A DNA stretch of 64,000 nucleotides from an uncultured Acidobacteriota bacterium (GTDB taxonomy: Bacteria > Acidobacteriota > Blastocatellia > RBC074): positions 186,001 to 250,000 of the forward strand of contig CADECP010000001.1 of the NCBI GenBank assembly GCA_902825875.1. Reading direction: 5' to 3'. A program made the translations under genes and the position numbers. Positions 20,067-30,463 of the stretch are shown in pieces. Position 1 is the stretch's first letter, and the number at the start of each line of letters is the position of its first letter. The notes under the pieces are model-generated. The model was given only the letters and a program-made list of their open reading frames with translations. It did no database searches and was not told where the DNA came from.

Positions 20067-21581
20067 TCATTGGATTTCGTGGTTGAGCTTGAATACCTCC
20101 GCCCGTAGTTGGGGAATCAGCGAAAAGCTGCCGGTATCACCTTTGGCTTCGACTGCGCGCGAATTATGCCAATGGCACAAGCCCAGTTTCGCCACCGCCC
20201 GCAAATACTGACGGCGAGCGTTGAACAATTGCCGATTGCCAAACGCGGCAAACACCCAACTGCTGCGACGAAATACTGACATGACGATTTCCATGATTTC
20301 CGGGGAAATCAGCCCTTTCTCGACTTCGACGGAAAGCGTTTCTCTCAAAATGCGCGCTTCGCGTCGGATCATAACGACGATCAGGCAAATGAACGCGATG
20401 AACAATGGGACTTCCAGCATCAAATATCCCAGCCAGAAAACGCCTACGCTGAAAGAAGCCAGCATATTCCACAGTGCGTGCAGCAACATTGCCGCCGCAT
20501 AACCGATCAGCGGCGCGGCAAATTTCAGTGTCTGGTTGTAAGTTTCGCGGGCGATGCCGCAGCCGATACCGGTCATGCAAGTGAATAACACGTGCGAAAA
20601 CGGGGAAAGGATTCCGCGAACAATGAATGTTCCGGCCAGATCATCCGCACCGCCTCTGGTCAAACTGTCGCCGTAATAATCCACGTTTTCCATCGTCGCA
20701 AAGCCGAGGGCGACGACTCCGGCGTAAACGATTCCATCCAGCACGCTGTCGAAATCCCGTTTGAACATCAATGCGATCAACAACACGCCGGCGCCTTTGC
20801 TGCCTTCTTCGATCAATGGCGCGGAAACGACTCCGGTCAAAAAATCGCCAAAAGTTTGTTGGAAAATCACATTGAAAACCCCGGACACCAGAATTGCCAC
20901 GACGGCTCCCCAGGCAAAAGCAAAAGCCAGAGTTCGGAATGGTTCGGGGTCGTACCGATCCAGCCACAAAAACATGCTCAGATAAATTGCCGCCGGAATG
21001 AACGCCGTCAATCCGGCAATGATCGAAACCGACAAACCGAAGTTCAACACCGTCAGCGCCAGCACGATGATTCCCATCACCGCGCAAAACATCGCCAACC
21101 CGGCCACGCCAACCGGCGGCGGAACGTCGCCGGAATCGTGTTGCGGGTTGTACAAGCCGATGGTTTGGGCGGCTTCGCGGAATGTCCATTGCACGGTTTG
21201 TGCCGCGCGCGCGCGCGCCGTATCGTCAAATTGCGGAACCGTCCCCGCGTTTGAAATGTGATTTGCCTCTGACGCCGAAGCTTCTATGACAACCTGCAAT
21301 CGCGGCCCGAAATGGCCGAGTTCTATGACATCGCCGGTTGTCAGTTTGGCGGTTGTAACCCGTTCGCCATTCAAGTATGTGCCGTTGGTGCTTTCCTGAT
21401 CGAGCAGGAAAAATTCTCCATGTTCGGTGGAAACGATGGCGTGCCGAGAAGAAACACTGGTTTCAACGAAGCTTAAAATGCTTTCTTCGCTGCGCCCCAG
21501 CAGAAGCCAGTTGGTTTGTTTCGGGTCTAGGTACAGTTGCTGGCCGGAGTGTGTGCTGTTTTGAACGATCAATCGGAGCAT
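20067..21581 (-). CDS. FHA domain fused to PrsW-type intramembrane protease
   Basis: 504-aa membrane protein. An FHA phosphothreonine-binding domain occupies residues 1-100 (LLLGRSEE, SVSSRHAIV, STNGTYLNG with the recognition loops intact). After a linker, multiple membrane helices from about 155 carry the PrsW family motifs: LIEEGSKG (Glu258, Glu259, Lys262), GFATMENVDY (Glu298, Asn299), and membrane histidines His330 and His368. The combination suggests intramembrane proteolysis controlled by Ser/Thr phosphorylation; two Hanks kinases are encoded within 12 kb. ATG 21581 is chosen over the TTG at 21629. A catalytically inactive PrsW-like protein cannot be excluded. Confidence 0.83.
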   Translation of the reverse strand: MLRLIVQNSTHSGQQLYLDPKQTNWLLLGRSEESILSFVETSVSSRHAIVSTEHGEFFLLDQESTNGTYLNGERVTTAKLTTGDVIELGHFGPRLQVVIEASASEANHISNAGTVPQFDDTARARAAQTVQWTFREAAQTIGLYNPQHDSGDVPPPVGVAGLAMFCAVMGIIVLALTVLNFGLSVSIIAGLTAFIPAAIYLSMFLWLDRYDPEPFRTLAFAFAWGAVVAILVSGVFNVIFQQTFGDFLTGVVSAPLIEEGSKGAGVLLIALMFKRDFDSVLDGIVYAGVVALGFATMENVDYYGDSLTRGGADDLAGTFIVRGILSPFSHVLFTCMTGIGCGIARETYNQTLKFAAPLIGYAAAMLLHALWNMLASFSVGVFWLGYLMLEVPLFIAFICLIVVMIRREARILRETLSVEVEKGLISPEIMEIVMSVFRRSSWVFAAFGNRQLFNARRQYLRAVAKLGLCHWHNSRAVEAKGDTGSFSLIPQLRAEVFKLNHEIQ

Positions 21582-21946
21582 AAAATTGTGAGTGGTCGCT
21601 GTTTGTGATTCGGCTGGCTGAGACTTCAAAAACGCTTCGACTAACTGTTATCAGCCAACGCTTCAACATTCTAAATGTCATTATCGCTTTTGGCCATTGT
21701 ATGGCCTCAAGAAAATGTGAGGAGCTAATAGCCATTGCTGTCGAAGAGGTGGAGCGATTCTTTCCGGTGGCTAAGACAGCAAAAACCTGTTCACGTTTTT
21801 GTCGTGCGCGAACACGACGTGACGATTTCTCATGCTGTGGGTGAAGAAGTGGGACAATTTGAAAAATTGTCCCACGCTTGAAGATTGGGCGATTTGGAGC
21901 CGGAAGCTCCGTTCGATTATGAAGTAGAGCAATTTGAAAAATTGCT
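21582..21946. other. Intergenic region with paired hairpins
   Basis: 365 bases between FHA-prsW and the acylase gene, both on the minus strand. No gene is supported. It contains two related palindromes listed separately, at 21849-21875 and 21924-21950. Confidence 0.6.
21849..21875. repeat. Perfect 12-bp hairpin, copy 1
   Basis: Arms GTGGGACAATTT (21849-21860) and its exact complement (21864-21875) around a GAA loop. It shares the CAATTTGAAAAATTG core with the copy at 21924-21950. Confidence 0.85.
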
Positions 21947-21950
21947 CTAC
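21924..21950. repeat. Perfect 12-bp hairpin, copy 2, overlapping acylase stop
   Basis: Arms GTAGAGCAATTT (21924-21935) and its exact complement (21939-21950) around GAA. The outer arm reaches into the stop codon of the acylase gene (TAG at 21949-21947). Confidence 0.85.
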
Positions 21951-24106
21951 CGTGCCGCTCTTGCAGTCGCTGCTTGCCGATTCAACACCTTTTTCGCCGT
22001 CACGTGTTTCAGCAACTCAGCTTTGTTCAAAAAGTACGTGGATTTGGCTTTGCCATTACTGAACAGCTTTTCGGCTTGGTCGTCCCAATGGCCGGAGTCT
22101 TTGTGGTCGCTTTCGCCCAGAGGAATGATCGTGAACGATTGCGGAGTTTTGGTCAGTATCACAATCTGCGTAGAAGTCTGGCCGCCCTGTCCAACCATCT
22201 CATTGCTTTTCCCGTCGGTGGCTTTGCTGAAGTTGATCGCGCGCGGAGTCGTCATTCCGGTTTCGCGTTGAATGCCACCGCCAACGGGATAAGTTTTGCC
22301 GCCTTGACGACCTACGCGGAAATAACGGCCATACGGAACTTCCAGCGAGTTGAAATTTGACCTCAGCCATCCGGCGGCTTTATTCGTCGCGTCCAGCAAT
22401 TGTGCGTTGGTCAGTTCTTGCGGCACGTCCACGGCCATTTTCAACTGCGGATTTGGCAGCGAAGATTTGAACGCGAAGAACGCCAAAGCTCCGGTTGAAT
22501 CCGGCGTGCTGTAACGATTCCAGGTTTGAATCTGCTGGTAAACCTTTGTTGCGTCAGCCGATTTCGCCTCCAAAGAATTTTCCCAAGCCAGTTTCAGCCG
22601 AGCCTGCCAGTCGGCGGCTTTGTGGACTTGCGTGCTGAACGCGATGTTGATCGCTCGTTCAGCCGTCACATTTTTGGCCTCGTGCAATTCTTCCAAAGTC
22701 ATTGCGGCGCGTTGATGACCAGGATTGTTGCCGTCGTTGTAAATGTACGAGATGTACTTTTCAGCGCGTAGCGGACTGTCTTTCATCATCGCAAACGGCG
22801 AGCAGTTGTTGTTTTGCATGTACCCGTTCGACGGATTAGTGATTTGCACCAGATCGCTGATCGGGTGAATGCCTTTCCAATCGCAAGCGCCGTTGCCGGT
22901 CATTGGTTTGGTCGGATCGCAACCTTGCTGGCGAACCGGAACTCGGCCATTTCGCAAATAGAAAATGTCGCCTTCGGTTGTGCCGACCATGACGTTTTGC
23001 GACATCAACTGAAACTGCGTCAGCGCCTTTTTCATCTCGGTCAAATTGCGCGAGGTGAACATCTGGTAAATCTGATCGGTCAGGCCGATTTCGTTGAAGT
23101 AGGGAATCGCCATCGAATAAGCCTTGCCGTCTTTGTGAGCGACGACCGGGCCGTGATGCGAGTATTCGATCTCAACCGGTTTTTCGACCAGCTTGTCGCC
23201 GTCCAAAACTTTGATCGTGTCTTTGCGGACTTTCAGGTCTCGCCATTGGCCTTCGTGTTTGTACTGGCGAGCGTTGGCGGGATTCAATTCTTCTTCGTAA
23301 ACATCCGAAGTGTCTGGGCCGCCGGTGGTCATCGCCACCGAAGCCCAACGGCTGTGACCAAGCGACGGAAACGGAATTCCCAGAATGCTGACGCCGGAAA
23401 CGTTGAAATCGCCTGCGTAAATGCGGACTTCGTAAAATCGAAATTCGCCGTACCAACCCAAATGCGGATCAATCACCGCAATCGGAGCTTTCATCGCCGT
23501 GCGCGAAGGAGCCAGCAGCATTTGGTTCGATCCGCGATAGGCAACCGGATCGGGGTTGATGCCGCCGCGACGCAAATCGGCTCCGGCCTCACCTTCCGGC
23601 CAGCCCCAAATGATGTAACGACCAAGCGCGATGATTTGCGCCGGATGAAGCTCCGGCGCCCATTTCGGAACTTGTTCGGGATGTTCGGTCATAAACCGCT
23701 TGATGCCTTCCTGATAGGCTTCGATGGCGGCGCGCATTTTCGGCGAAACGTCTTTGTAGCGTTCGCGGCTGATGGCTGCGTGTTGCCAGATTCGCTGGCG
23801 GTAATCGTGGCGGAACCATTCCTGGCCGAAAGCTTCGGACATTGTGCCTTCGGCTTTGCGGTAATTTTTCAGCAATTCTTCCAGCCGGTCTTCGGCCTGG
23901 GCGTAACCAATGGCGAAGGCTGCATCTTCCAGTTTTGAAGCGAAAATGTGCGGAACGCCGAATTCATCGCGCAGGATTTCGGCGCTGCCCGCTTTGCCAG
24001 TTTGAGCAGATTTGGCTGCGCGTTGCTGGGCGCTGGTCGTCGGTTGTGAAGACGAACTCAGCCAGATTAAACACAGAAGCAAAAGGAACAGGGAAGTGCG
24101 TTTCAT
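21947..24106 (-). CDS. Penicillin acylase family amidohydrolase
   Basis: 719-aa exported Ntn-hydrolase (penicillin G acylase, cephalosporin acylase and AHL/aculeacin acylase superfamily). It is a preproenzyme with a signal peptide at residues 1-27. The short A-chain region begins [15 protein letters not shown], and the autocatalytic cleavage site is YRGSNQ, where Ser193 becomes the amino-terminal nucleophile of the B chain. The conserved [18 protein letters not shown] follows. The A chain is typical in size. Acyl-amide substrates such as homoserine lactones or acyl peptides are possible. GGAG precedes the ATG. The MFS gene ends 25 bases upstream, so the two form a likely operon. Confidence 0.93.
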   Translation of the reverse strand: MKRTSLFLLLLCLIWLSSSSQPTTSAQQRAAKSAQTGKAGSAEILRDEFGVPHIFASKLEDAAFAIGYAQAEDRLEELLKNYRKAEGTMSEAFGQEWFRHDYRQRIWQHAAISRERYKDVSPKMRAAIEAYQEGIKRFMTEHPEQVPKWAPELHPAQIIALGRYIIWGWPEGEAGADLRRGGINPDPVAYRGSNQMLLAPSRTAMKAPIAVIDPHLGWYGEFRFYEVRIYAGDFNVSGVSILGIPFPSLGHSRWASVAMTTGGPDTSDVYEEELNPANARQYKHEGQWRDLKVRKDTIKVLDGDKLVEKPVEIEYSHHGPVVAHKDGKAYSMAIPYFNEIGLTDQIYQMFTSRNLTEMKKALTQFQLMSQNVMVGTTEGDIFYLRNGRVPVRQQGCDPTKPMTGNGACDWKGIHPISDLVQITNPSNGYMQNNNCSPFAMMKDSPLRAEKYISYIYNDGNNPGHQRAAMTLEELHEAKNVTAERAINIAFSTQVHKAADWQARLKLAWENSLEAKSADATKVYQQIQTWNRYSTPDSTGALAFFAFKSSLPNPQLKMAVDVPQELTNAQLLDATNKAAGWLRSNFNSLEVPYGRYFRVGRQGGKTYPVGGGIQRETGMTTPRAINFSKATDGKSNEMVGQGGQTSTQIVILTKTPQSFTIIPLGESDHKDSGHWDDQAEKLFSNGKAKSTYFLNKAELLKHVTAKKVLNRQAATARAAR

Positions 24107-24131
24107 GGTGATCTCCGTATCAGTTGTTTGT

Positions 24132-25322
24132 TCAAGCGGTGACAGAACTGGATTCCCGCGTTTTCAGTGACAAGCCTATCAGTGTGGCGATGGCGAACAA
24201 CAAACCGCCAACCCACCCCATCCAGGTTGGGTGAACGGCGATCAGCCAGCCGCCGAAAATCGGTCCCAAAATTCTAGTTACGCTTTCCAGCGAAGTCATT
24301 GCGCCGAAAACTCCGCCTCGGCGATTGGGCGGAGCCGAGCGGGAAATGATACTGGTCAACGACGGGCGAGAAATCCCGTGACCGAAAGAAAATAGTAACG
24401 CCACGACAATCAGCTTCCACCAAACGTCTACAAAGACGACGTAAAAGAGTCCGAAGGTGCTGGCGGTTAATCCCATCATCAGCGATTTGTATTCGCCGAA
24501 GCGTTTTACTGTTGGGCCGATCATTCCTGCTTGCCAGAAAACTCCCAGCAAGCCGACCAGCGCCAGAAAGTACCCGGCTTGATCCACGCTGAAAGCCAGT
24601 TGTTTTTTGGCAAACAGCGGAAACATCGTGGTGTAAATCGTGAACGGCAACGACATAAAAAAGAAAATCAGCAGCAATGGTCGAAGTTCCGGTTCGGAAA
24701 GATAGCTCAGGGCGCGCGTGTACATTGCCAGCCCACGCGGACGAGCTTCGTCGGTTTGATGTTGGCTTTCCGGCAGCAGAAAGGTTGTCGCCAAAATACT
24801 GGTCAATGAAATTGCCGCTGCCACATACGCCGTGATGTCGTAGCCAAACCGCGACGAAACCACAGAACCCAACGCCGGGCCGATGGTGAACGCCAGCCCG
24901 AACGAGCCGCCGATAATCATGCCGAAGGTTTTCGCCCGGTCTTCGGGCGGGGCAATGTCGCTGATGTAGGCTTGCGCGACGGTCAGGTTGCCGCCGGAAA
25001 ATCCGTCAATCATTCGCGCGACGAACATCCACGCCAGCGGATTCGGCAGCTTCATCGCCAACCCCAGCAGTAAAAATCCGAACAACGATCCAAGCTGACT
25101 GTACAGCAACACCGGACGGCGTCCGTAACTGTCGCTCAGGTTGCCCAACAGCGGCGCAGCCAAAAACTGGCACATCGAATATGAAGCAATCAGCAAACCG
25201 ATGGTTTGATCCGATGCGTGAAAAACCCCGGCGTAATACGGCAGCAGCGGCAAGATGATGCTGAATCCGAGAATGTCCACGAAGACGACGATGAAGATTG
25301 GGACTAGGCGTTTATCTTTCAT
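24132..25322 (-). CDS. MFS exporter (TetA-like)
   Basis: 396-aa inner-membrane proton-coupled exporter with about 12 helices. It opens [23 protein letters not shown], which is the TetA/multidrug DHA1 signature. The loop 2-3 motif is [14 protein letters not shown], and motif C-like glycine-rich sequence ([16 protein letters not shown]) lies in helix 5. The substrate is unknown. No Shine-Dalgarno is visible because the GTAGACAG repeats abut the start codon. It is probably co-transcribed with the penicillin acylase gene 25 bases downstream. Confidence 0.92.
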   Translation of the reverse strand: MKDKRLVPIFIVVFVDILGFSIILPLLPYYAGVFHASDQTIGLLIASYSMCQFLAAPLLGNLSDSYGRRPVLLYSQLGSLFGFLLLGLAMKLPNPLAWMFVARMIDGFSGGNLTVAQAYISDIAPPEDRAKTFGMIIGGSFGLAFTIGPALGSVVSSRFGYDITAYVAAAISLTSILATTFLLPESQHQTDEARPRGLAMYTRALSYLSEPELRPLLLIFFFMSLPFTIYTTMFPLFAKKQLAFSVDQAGYFLALVGLLGVFWQAGMIGPTVKRFGEYKSLMMGLTASTFGLFYVVFVDVWWKLIVVALLFSFGHGISRPSLTSIISRSAPPNRRGGVFGAMTSLESVTRILGPIFGGWLIAVHPTWMGWVGGLLFAIATLIGLSLKTRESSSVTA

Positions 25323-25326
25323 AAAG

Positions 25327-25451
25327 AGTAGACAGTAGACAGAAGTCAGTAGACAGAAGCTGATTGCGAAACCGTTTAGTTGCCAGATTGATCTGGCGGC
25401 CAGCGTGACTCGAAGCGATTTCGTAATCCAACTACTGTCTACTGTCTACTG
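25327..25451. repeat. Inverted GTAGACAG repeats flanking an intergenic hairpin
   Basis: A perfect 16-bp inverted repeat (25327-25342 and 25436-25451) is built from 8-base GTAGACA(G) units. A third, direct unit lies at 25348-25355. Between the arms is a GCCAGAT hairpin near 25383-25398. The right arm contains the kinase stop codon, and the left arm touches the MFS start, so the element fills the whole gap between the two genes. Confidence 0.8.
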
Positions 25452-28232
25452 CTTGAAGTTACTGATCAAAACAATCTCCCGCGTTTCCAGTCCGCGAGCC
25501 AGCGCCAGCCATTTGCCATCGCGTGACCAGTCGAAAGCGAAAATATGGTTCGCCTTGAAATCGGTGATTTGTTTCGGCGCTCCGCCTTTCAACGGCTGGC
25601 TGAAAATGTTGGCGACGCCGTTGCTCAGCACCGGATAAGTGAGCGCCGAACTGTCGGGCATCCATTTCACCAGCCGCCATGGACTTGTTGGTAGATCGAA
25701 GGCAGCGATGGAAGTTCCGCCCGCAATCGGCAGGACGGCGTAACGAGCGGGAACGCTGCTGGTTTCGTCGCGGTACGAACACGACAGCCATTTTCCATCA
25801 GGCGAAACCTGCGGATACTCCGACAATGCCGTCAGCAGTTGCACAGGCTGGCCGCCTTCGACTGGAACTTTCCACAAGGTGCGTTTGCCGGATTGGATCG
25901 AAGAAAAAATGACTTCCAGGCCAGTCATCGAAAAACACGGGTCGAGATCGAGCTGGCCAAACGTCAGTTGTTTCAGGCTGTCGTCGCGGGTATCGAGTCG
26001 CCATACGCCAACACCCGTTTCGCTTCGATGAGCGTTGAACACGATAAATCGCCCGTCAGGTGACACTGACGGAAATGTGCTGTTTCCGACATCTGCTGGC
26101 AGTTGTTGTGGCGAACTGCCGTCGGGATTGATTTTCCACAAATCGAATTTGCCGCTGGTGTTTGATGCGTAAACCAGTTTGTTGTCCGGCGTCCAGGTCA
26201 TCCCCTGCAAACCGTCGCTATTGCCGGAACCGAAAGTAATTTGCCTGGCCTGGCTGCTGTCACCGGCAGGTGCGACCCACAAATTGGAAATCTGATTGAT
26301 TTGCACTGCGGCAATCGTCGCTCCGTCTGACGAAACGGTGACTCCGCGATAATCGTTCAAATCATTGGTGATGCCTGTAACCTGGCGGTCGGGATAACTG
26401 ACGAACCAGACCTGGCGACCAAAGGCAGTCAGGCTTTCCGGTTCGCGTGCCACCATCAAAATTCCTTTGCCGTTTTCCGTCCAGGTTATGCGACCAATCG
26501 AAGGCCACGATTTTTGCAAAAGAATTTTTTCGCTGCGGTCGGCCAGATTGATAACGGAGATGTTTTGCTGAAGCCCGCTGGCAAAGTTGGCAGTCTGACA
26601 GGCAACGGTGTTTCCATCCGGCGACCACGAAGGCCCTTCGATCGAAAATGAATCCGGCAGTTTGCGTCGTGCCAGTTCGTATTCGCCGCCGCCGTCGGCA
26701 TTTGCGATGAGCAATTGGCTGATGCCTTCGCCGGGAATTTCGCGGACGTAAGCAAGACGTTTGTCATCGGGCGACAATGCAACCGGGCTGCTGACGCCGA
26801 ACAACAATTTGCGAGAAGTTCCACCCAGCGTCGGCACTCGGTAAAGCTCGCCGGAAGGCGAATCCGATTTTCTGAGCACGTAGAAGATGTAATTTCCGTC
26901 GTGGGAAAACGTCGGCGCGCGAAATCGCAAATCAGTCGAGTCATGAATTTTCAATGGCGGAGAATTGATGTCGGATTGCCGCAATCTCAGCCACAAACTG
27001 CGCTTGCCGCCATCGTCAATTACATAAGCGACCTGTTTGCCGTCGGGCGAAATCACCGCATCGGAGGCTCTGCCCGGAGCGGCCAGTTTGTTGAAGCGCG
27101 CATTTTTGAAAACAGGGGCCGGTTTGGACGACAACCAGCGGGAAAAACCGAAACTCAAACCGGCCACAACCAAAATCAAAATCAGCAATGCGGCGAAAAT
27201 GCCCAGACGGTGTTTTTGAATTTCGTTGCGGAAACTGGTTTGGCCTGTTTTTCCAGCGGCAGAAACTTCGTCGGTGTTTTTGGCGACGACCTCCACTCGT
27301 GTTTCCAGATTTTGAGGTTCCAAATAACCGTCATTTGTCGAACGCACCGGAAAGTCGTTCGCCGCCGCACGCTGACGAAAGTTTTTCAAATCGGTTTGTA
27401 ACTCTTTGGCCGACTGATAACGAGTTTCACGATTTTTCGACAATGCTTTTAGGGTGATTCGCTCCAGTTCGGAGGGGATTCCGGCACTAAGCGTGGCCAA
27501 TGGCAATGGGTCTCGATTCAAAATCGCCGCCATCACATCGCTGGCCGTGTGATCGTGAAACGGCGACCGCCCGGCGATCATTTCGTATAGAACAATGCCA
27601 AGACTGAACAAGTCAGACCGTCCGTCCAGTTTTTGCGCCCGCGCCTGTTCGGGCGACATATAAGTCGCTGTTCCCAGCACCAGACCCGGATCGGTTTCGT
27701 TGTCGGCGGGTAAACCGTCAATTCCGTTTTCGCCGTTGCGTTCGGTTAATTTGGCCAGCCCGAAATCCAACACCTTCACGTACCCATCCGGGCGGAGCAT
27801 GATGTTTTCCGGTTTGATGTCGCGGTGCAAAATTCCAGCCGTATGGGCTGCGTCCAGCGCAGCGGCGATTTGAATCGTAATTTCGATGGCTTCGGCGATG
27901 CTCAGCCGATCTTTCCGCATTTTCTTTCGCAGCGTTTGGCCTTCGATGTATTCGGTGGCGATGAAATGCGAATCGCCGGAATCTGTGGCTGCCTGTCCGA
28001 CCTCGAAAATGGTGATGATGTTTGGGTGGTTCAGCGCGCTGACGGCTTTGGCTTCTTTCTCAAAACGTCGCACGCGATCTTTATCGTAAGTGTAAAGAGG
28101 CGGCAGGATTTTCAGCGCAACTTTTCGGTCAAGCCGCGAATCGCGCGCCAGATACACCTCACCCATTCCGCCCGCTCCGAGCAGCGAAAGCATCTCGTAC
28201 CGGTCGAAACGAGAACCGATGCTAATAGGCAT
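25446..28232 (-). CDS. Ser/Thr protein kinase with TolB/WD40-like propeller
   Basis: 928-aa Hanks-type receptor kinase. The catalytic domain (residues 12-285) has the glycine loop LGAGGMGEVYLA, Lys41 in VALKIL, catalytic HRDIKPEN (Asp138), DFG at 156-158 and the APE-equivalent MSPEQ. One membrane helix at about 343-366 follows. The extracytoplasmic part consists of PD40/TolB-like repeats (SPDGKQVAYV, SHDGNYIFYV, SPDGRFIVFNAH and so on). This architecture is very frequent in Acidobacteriota. Start 28232 (MPISIGSRF) matches homologues; the frame is open to an ATG at 28280. It may phosphorylate targets read by the FHA protein nearby, but that is inference. Confidence 0.93.
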   Translation of the reverse strand: MPISIGSRFDRYEMLSLLGAGGMGEVYLARDSRLDRKVALKILPPLYTYDKDRVRRFEKEAKAVSALNHPNIITIFEVGQAATDSGDSHFIATEYIEGQTLRKKMRKDRLSIAEAIEITIQIAAALDAAHTAGILHRDIKPENIMLRPDGYVKVLDFGLAKLTERNGENGIDGLPADNETDPGLVLGTATYMSPEQARAQKLDGRSDLFSLGIVLYEMIAGRSPFHDHTASDVMAAILNRDPLPLATLSAGIPSELERITLKALSKNRETRYQSAKELQTDLKNFRQRAAANDFPVRSTNDGYLEPQNLETRVEVVAKNTDEVSAAGKTGQTSFRNEIQKHRLGIFAALLILILVVAGLSFGFSRWLSSKPAPVFKNARFNKLAAPGRASDAVISPDGKQVAYVIDDGGKRSLWLRLRQSDINSPPLKIHDSTDLRFRAPTFSHDGNYIFYVLRKSDSPSGELYRVPTLGGTSRKLLFGVSSPVALSPDDKRLAYVREIPGEGISQLLIANADGGGEYELARRKLPDSFSIEGPSWSPDGNTVACQTANFASGLQQNISVINLADRSEKILLQKSWPSIGRITWTENGKGILMVAREPESLTAFGRQVWFVSYPDRQVTGITNDLNDYRGVTVSSDGATIAAVQINQISNLWVAPAGDSSQARQITFGSGNSDGLQGMTWTPDNKLVYASNTSGKFDLWKINPDGSSPQQLPADVGNSTFPSVSPDGRFIVFNAHRSETGVGVWRLDTRDDSLKQLTFGQLDLDPCFSMTGLEVIFSSIQSGKRTLWKVPVEGGQPVQLLTALSEYPQVSPDGKWLSCSYRDETSSVPARYAVLPIAGGTSIAAFDLPTSPWRLVKWMPDSSALTYPVLSNGVANIFSQPLKGGAPKQITDFKANHIFAFDWSRDGKWLALARGLETREIVLISNFKQ

Positions 28233-28311
28233 AAAGTTGAATATCTTGAGAGGTGAAAAACTGCGCGCGCAGTCTAGCATCGAGGTGTGGTTTTTTCTAC
28301 GAACCAGAATA

Positions 28312-28394
28312 CAGAACGAGGAGCGTAAGTGGCTTGAAGCTTTTCTGAAAATAAGCCTTCAGAAAAACTCAGATCGCTTACGCTCCCCGTTCTG
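28312..28394. repeat. REP-like inverted repeat with inner hairpin
   Basis: 18-bp arms 28312-28329 and 28377-28394 with one mismatch (core GGAGCGTAAG). They enclose a second stem formed by TTTTCTGA and its complement. It fills the gap between the DUF11 gene and the kinase gene and could act as a terminator or as a dispersed repeat. Confidence 0.78.
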
Positions 28395-28418
28395 CACTAA
28401 CCGTTTGTCTGCTTCGAT

Positions 28419-30305
28419 TTAACACGACGGTGGAAACACCGGAACCGTGATGACCACACGTTCATTCAACCGCAGGATATGCAGGTTGTGGCCGCCGTTG
28501 AAGGCGTTTGCAGATGACGCTACGTTGTCGTTTCGATTGATGACTGCGCCAAGAATGGCTGCGCCATCTGCTGACCAGATTCGCATCCAGCCAGTTCGAC
28601 CGGCGGGAACGACTTGCTCAAAACGGGGTGCCGTTCGCGGAAAGTTGTTGGAGATGATCGAACGGAAAAGACACGTTCCAATGTTCAATCCGAAGCTGTG
28701 TGCCGTTTCCGCGTCGTTATAAAGCAGGCCGAATATGTTTCCGATAGGCCTTAAGCCGGTCATCCAGTTTCCATCCACGCGCGCCAGCATCAGCATCGTG
28801 TCGTTGCCGTCGGCTCGGCTGCCGATGCTGTCCACAGCCAGCACCAGCGGAAGCTTGTTGAATCCTTGCGGACTGCCATCGAAAGGAATTTCGGCAAAGG
28901 GTTTGGTCGGGTCGCAAGACGGCAGAGGGCTGCCGAATTCCGACGCACAGCTTTCCGACGCGAGTTCGGCTTCGCGCATCGGCGAATTCGTCATTTTGAT
29001 TCGGGCGCTGCCAATCAGGTAATTGAAACTGATTGGGCAACCGGTGTTGTTGCCGCCAGCCGTTCCCGCCGGGCCGTCAACAGCCATTGCCATCATGTAA
29101 CCGACGACTCCCGGATCAAGGTCGGACATCAAAAATCGAGTCGTCTGATTGGGCGTCAAACACAAAAAAGCGTCGGCCACAGAACAGGTCGCTCCGTCCA
29201 CGAAAAACAAATGCACGACGACTCCCAATCTGGGGTGCGTGTTGGTGAAACTGACGCTGGTGTTGTTTTGCGGATCGCCGCCTGCACCTCCGGTTGCCGC
29301 CGAAGCGAACAGGCCGCCAAGCAAAATCGAACCGGGCTTCTGCGCGCTTGGCGGTTGAGACGATGGAATGCAATTGCCTGGCCCCAGGTTTCCAATCTGA
29401 ACAATCGAAGAGTTGGTGCGCGTGTTGTTGGCCGCGACCGGATCAGCCAGACAATTGCCGGTAATGGCCGTCGCCGTGTTGACCGCCGTCGTCGGTTGGC
29501 AGGTTTCGGGAATGTGAACCTGAATCGTGATTCGCGCGCTGGCTCCGGCGGCCAATGTTCCCAAATTGCAGTTGACGGAATTGGTTCCGATGCCAGTGCA
29601 GGTTCCGACCGAAGTGTTAATGGCTTCAGTCGAAAAAGCCGCAGGCAGAGAATCATTCAACATCGTGTTGGCGCTGTCTGAAGGGCCAAGGTTCGTGACC
29701 GTGATGACGTAATTGTCGCTGACATCGGGCGTGACGGTTGCCGGAGCAATTACCGTCACCGAAAGATCGGATTGTGCTTGGGAAATCAACGTCGCCGTCG
29801 AGGAGTTATCGCCGGGAGTTGGGTCAGGGTTTACCGAATGTTGTACCGAAGCTGTGTTGGTAATCGTCGAATTGCAGGACAGATTGGAATTCAACCGAAC
29901 CGCCAGCACAAAATTGGCTGTCGAATTCGCCGCTAGTATTTGAGTCGTGCAGGAAATCACTCCGGTTCCATTGACCGCAGGCGTCGTGCAGTTCCATCCG
30001 GCGGGCGCGGCCAGCGATTGAAACGTCGTGTTGGCCGGAACGCTTTCGTCCAGCATCACATTGGTTGCTGAAAATGAACTGCCGTTGGTTACGACGATGT
30101 TGAACGTTGCGTTGGTTCCAGCGATTGCCGTCGGCGATGTGGTGTTTGAAACCGACAAGTCAATTCTTGGAGATTGAGCTGTCACCAAAACGAATCTGTC
30201 AGTCAGGAAATCCGGTTGAGCCACAACGATCAAGCCGATAATGGCGAACAACAGACAAGGCAGGGAACGTCGAAGACAATCGTATATGAATTTTGAGCTA
30301 CCCAT
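28419..30305 (-). CDS. DUF11 repeat surface protein
   Basis: 628-aa exported protein. A hydrophobic leader covers about residues 12-32. Two DUF11 (conserved repeat, Ig-like) domains follow: residues about 47-165 (IDLSVSNTTSPTAIAGTNATFNIVVTN... FQSLAAPAGWNCT) and about 170-290 (DLSVTVIAPATVTPDVSDNYVITVTNLGPSD). The carboxyl half (about 300-628) is a beta-rich region with several cysteines that I do not recognise (for example SVSFTNTHPRLGVVVHLFFVDG). Probably cell-surface or secreted. There is no LPXTG or PEP-CTERM sorting tail at the end. Confidence 0.82.
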   Translation of the reverse strand: MGSSKFIYDCLRRSLPCLLFAIIGLIVVAQPDFLTDRFVLVTAQSPRIDLSVSNTTSPTAIAGTNATFNIVVTNGSSFSATNVMLDESVPANTTFQSLAAPAGWNCTTPAVNGTGVISCTTQILAANSTANFVLAVRLNSNLSCNSTITNTASVQHSVNPDPTPGDNSSTATLISQAQSDLSVTVIAPATVTPDVSDNYVITVTNLGPSDSANTMLNDSLPAAFSTEAINTSVGTCTGIGTNSVNCNLGTLAAGASARITIQVHIPETCQPTTAVNTATAITGNCLADPVAANNTRTNSSIVQIGNLGPGNCIPSSQPPSAQKPGSILLGGLFASAATGGAGGDPQNNTSVSFTNTHPRLGVVVHLFFVDGATCSVADAFLCLTPNQTTRFLMSDLDPGVVGYMMAMAVDGPAGTAGGNNTGCPISFNYLIGSARIKMTNSPMREAELASESCASEFGSPLPSCDPTKPFAEIPFDGSPQGFNKLPLVLAVDSIGSRADGNDTMLMLARVDGNWMTGLRPIGNIFGLLYNDAETAHSFGLNIGTCLFRSIISNNFPRTAPRFEQVVPAGRTGWMRIWSADGAAILGAVINRNDNVASSANAFNGGHNLHILRLNERVVITVPVFPPSC

Positions 30306-30463
30306 GGTCAGTATTTCCTTTTGCGGAAGTCGCTACTAAAAAGTGAGATTGAACGGAGCAAAAGAGTGCGGGATTCGATCAATGAGGCACAACTTGTGAA
30401 GGAGATGAACCCTCGCCGACACCGGGCGGATTTTAGTGGAGTTTGGGAGGGTGGTCAAAAATG

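Noticed and set aside
21605..21844. 79-aa plus-strand ORF upstream of FHA-prsW
   Set aside because: No ribosome site, no recognisable features, and it overlaps the likely promoter region of the FHA-PrsW gene.
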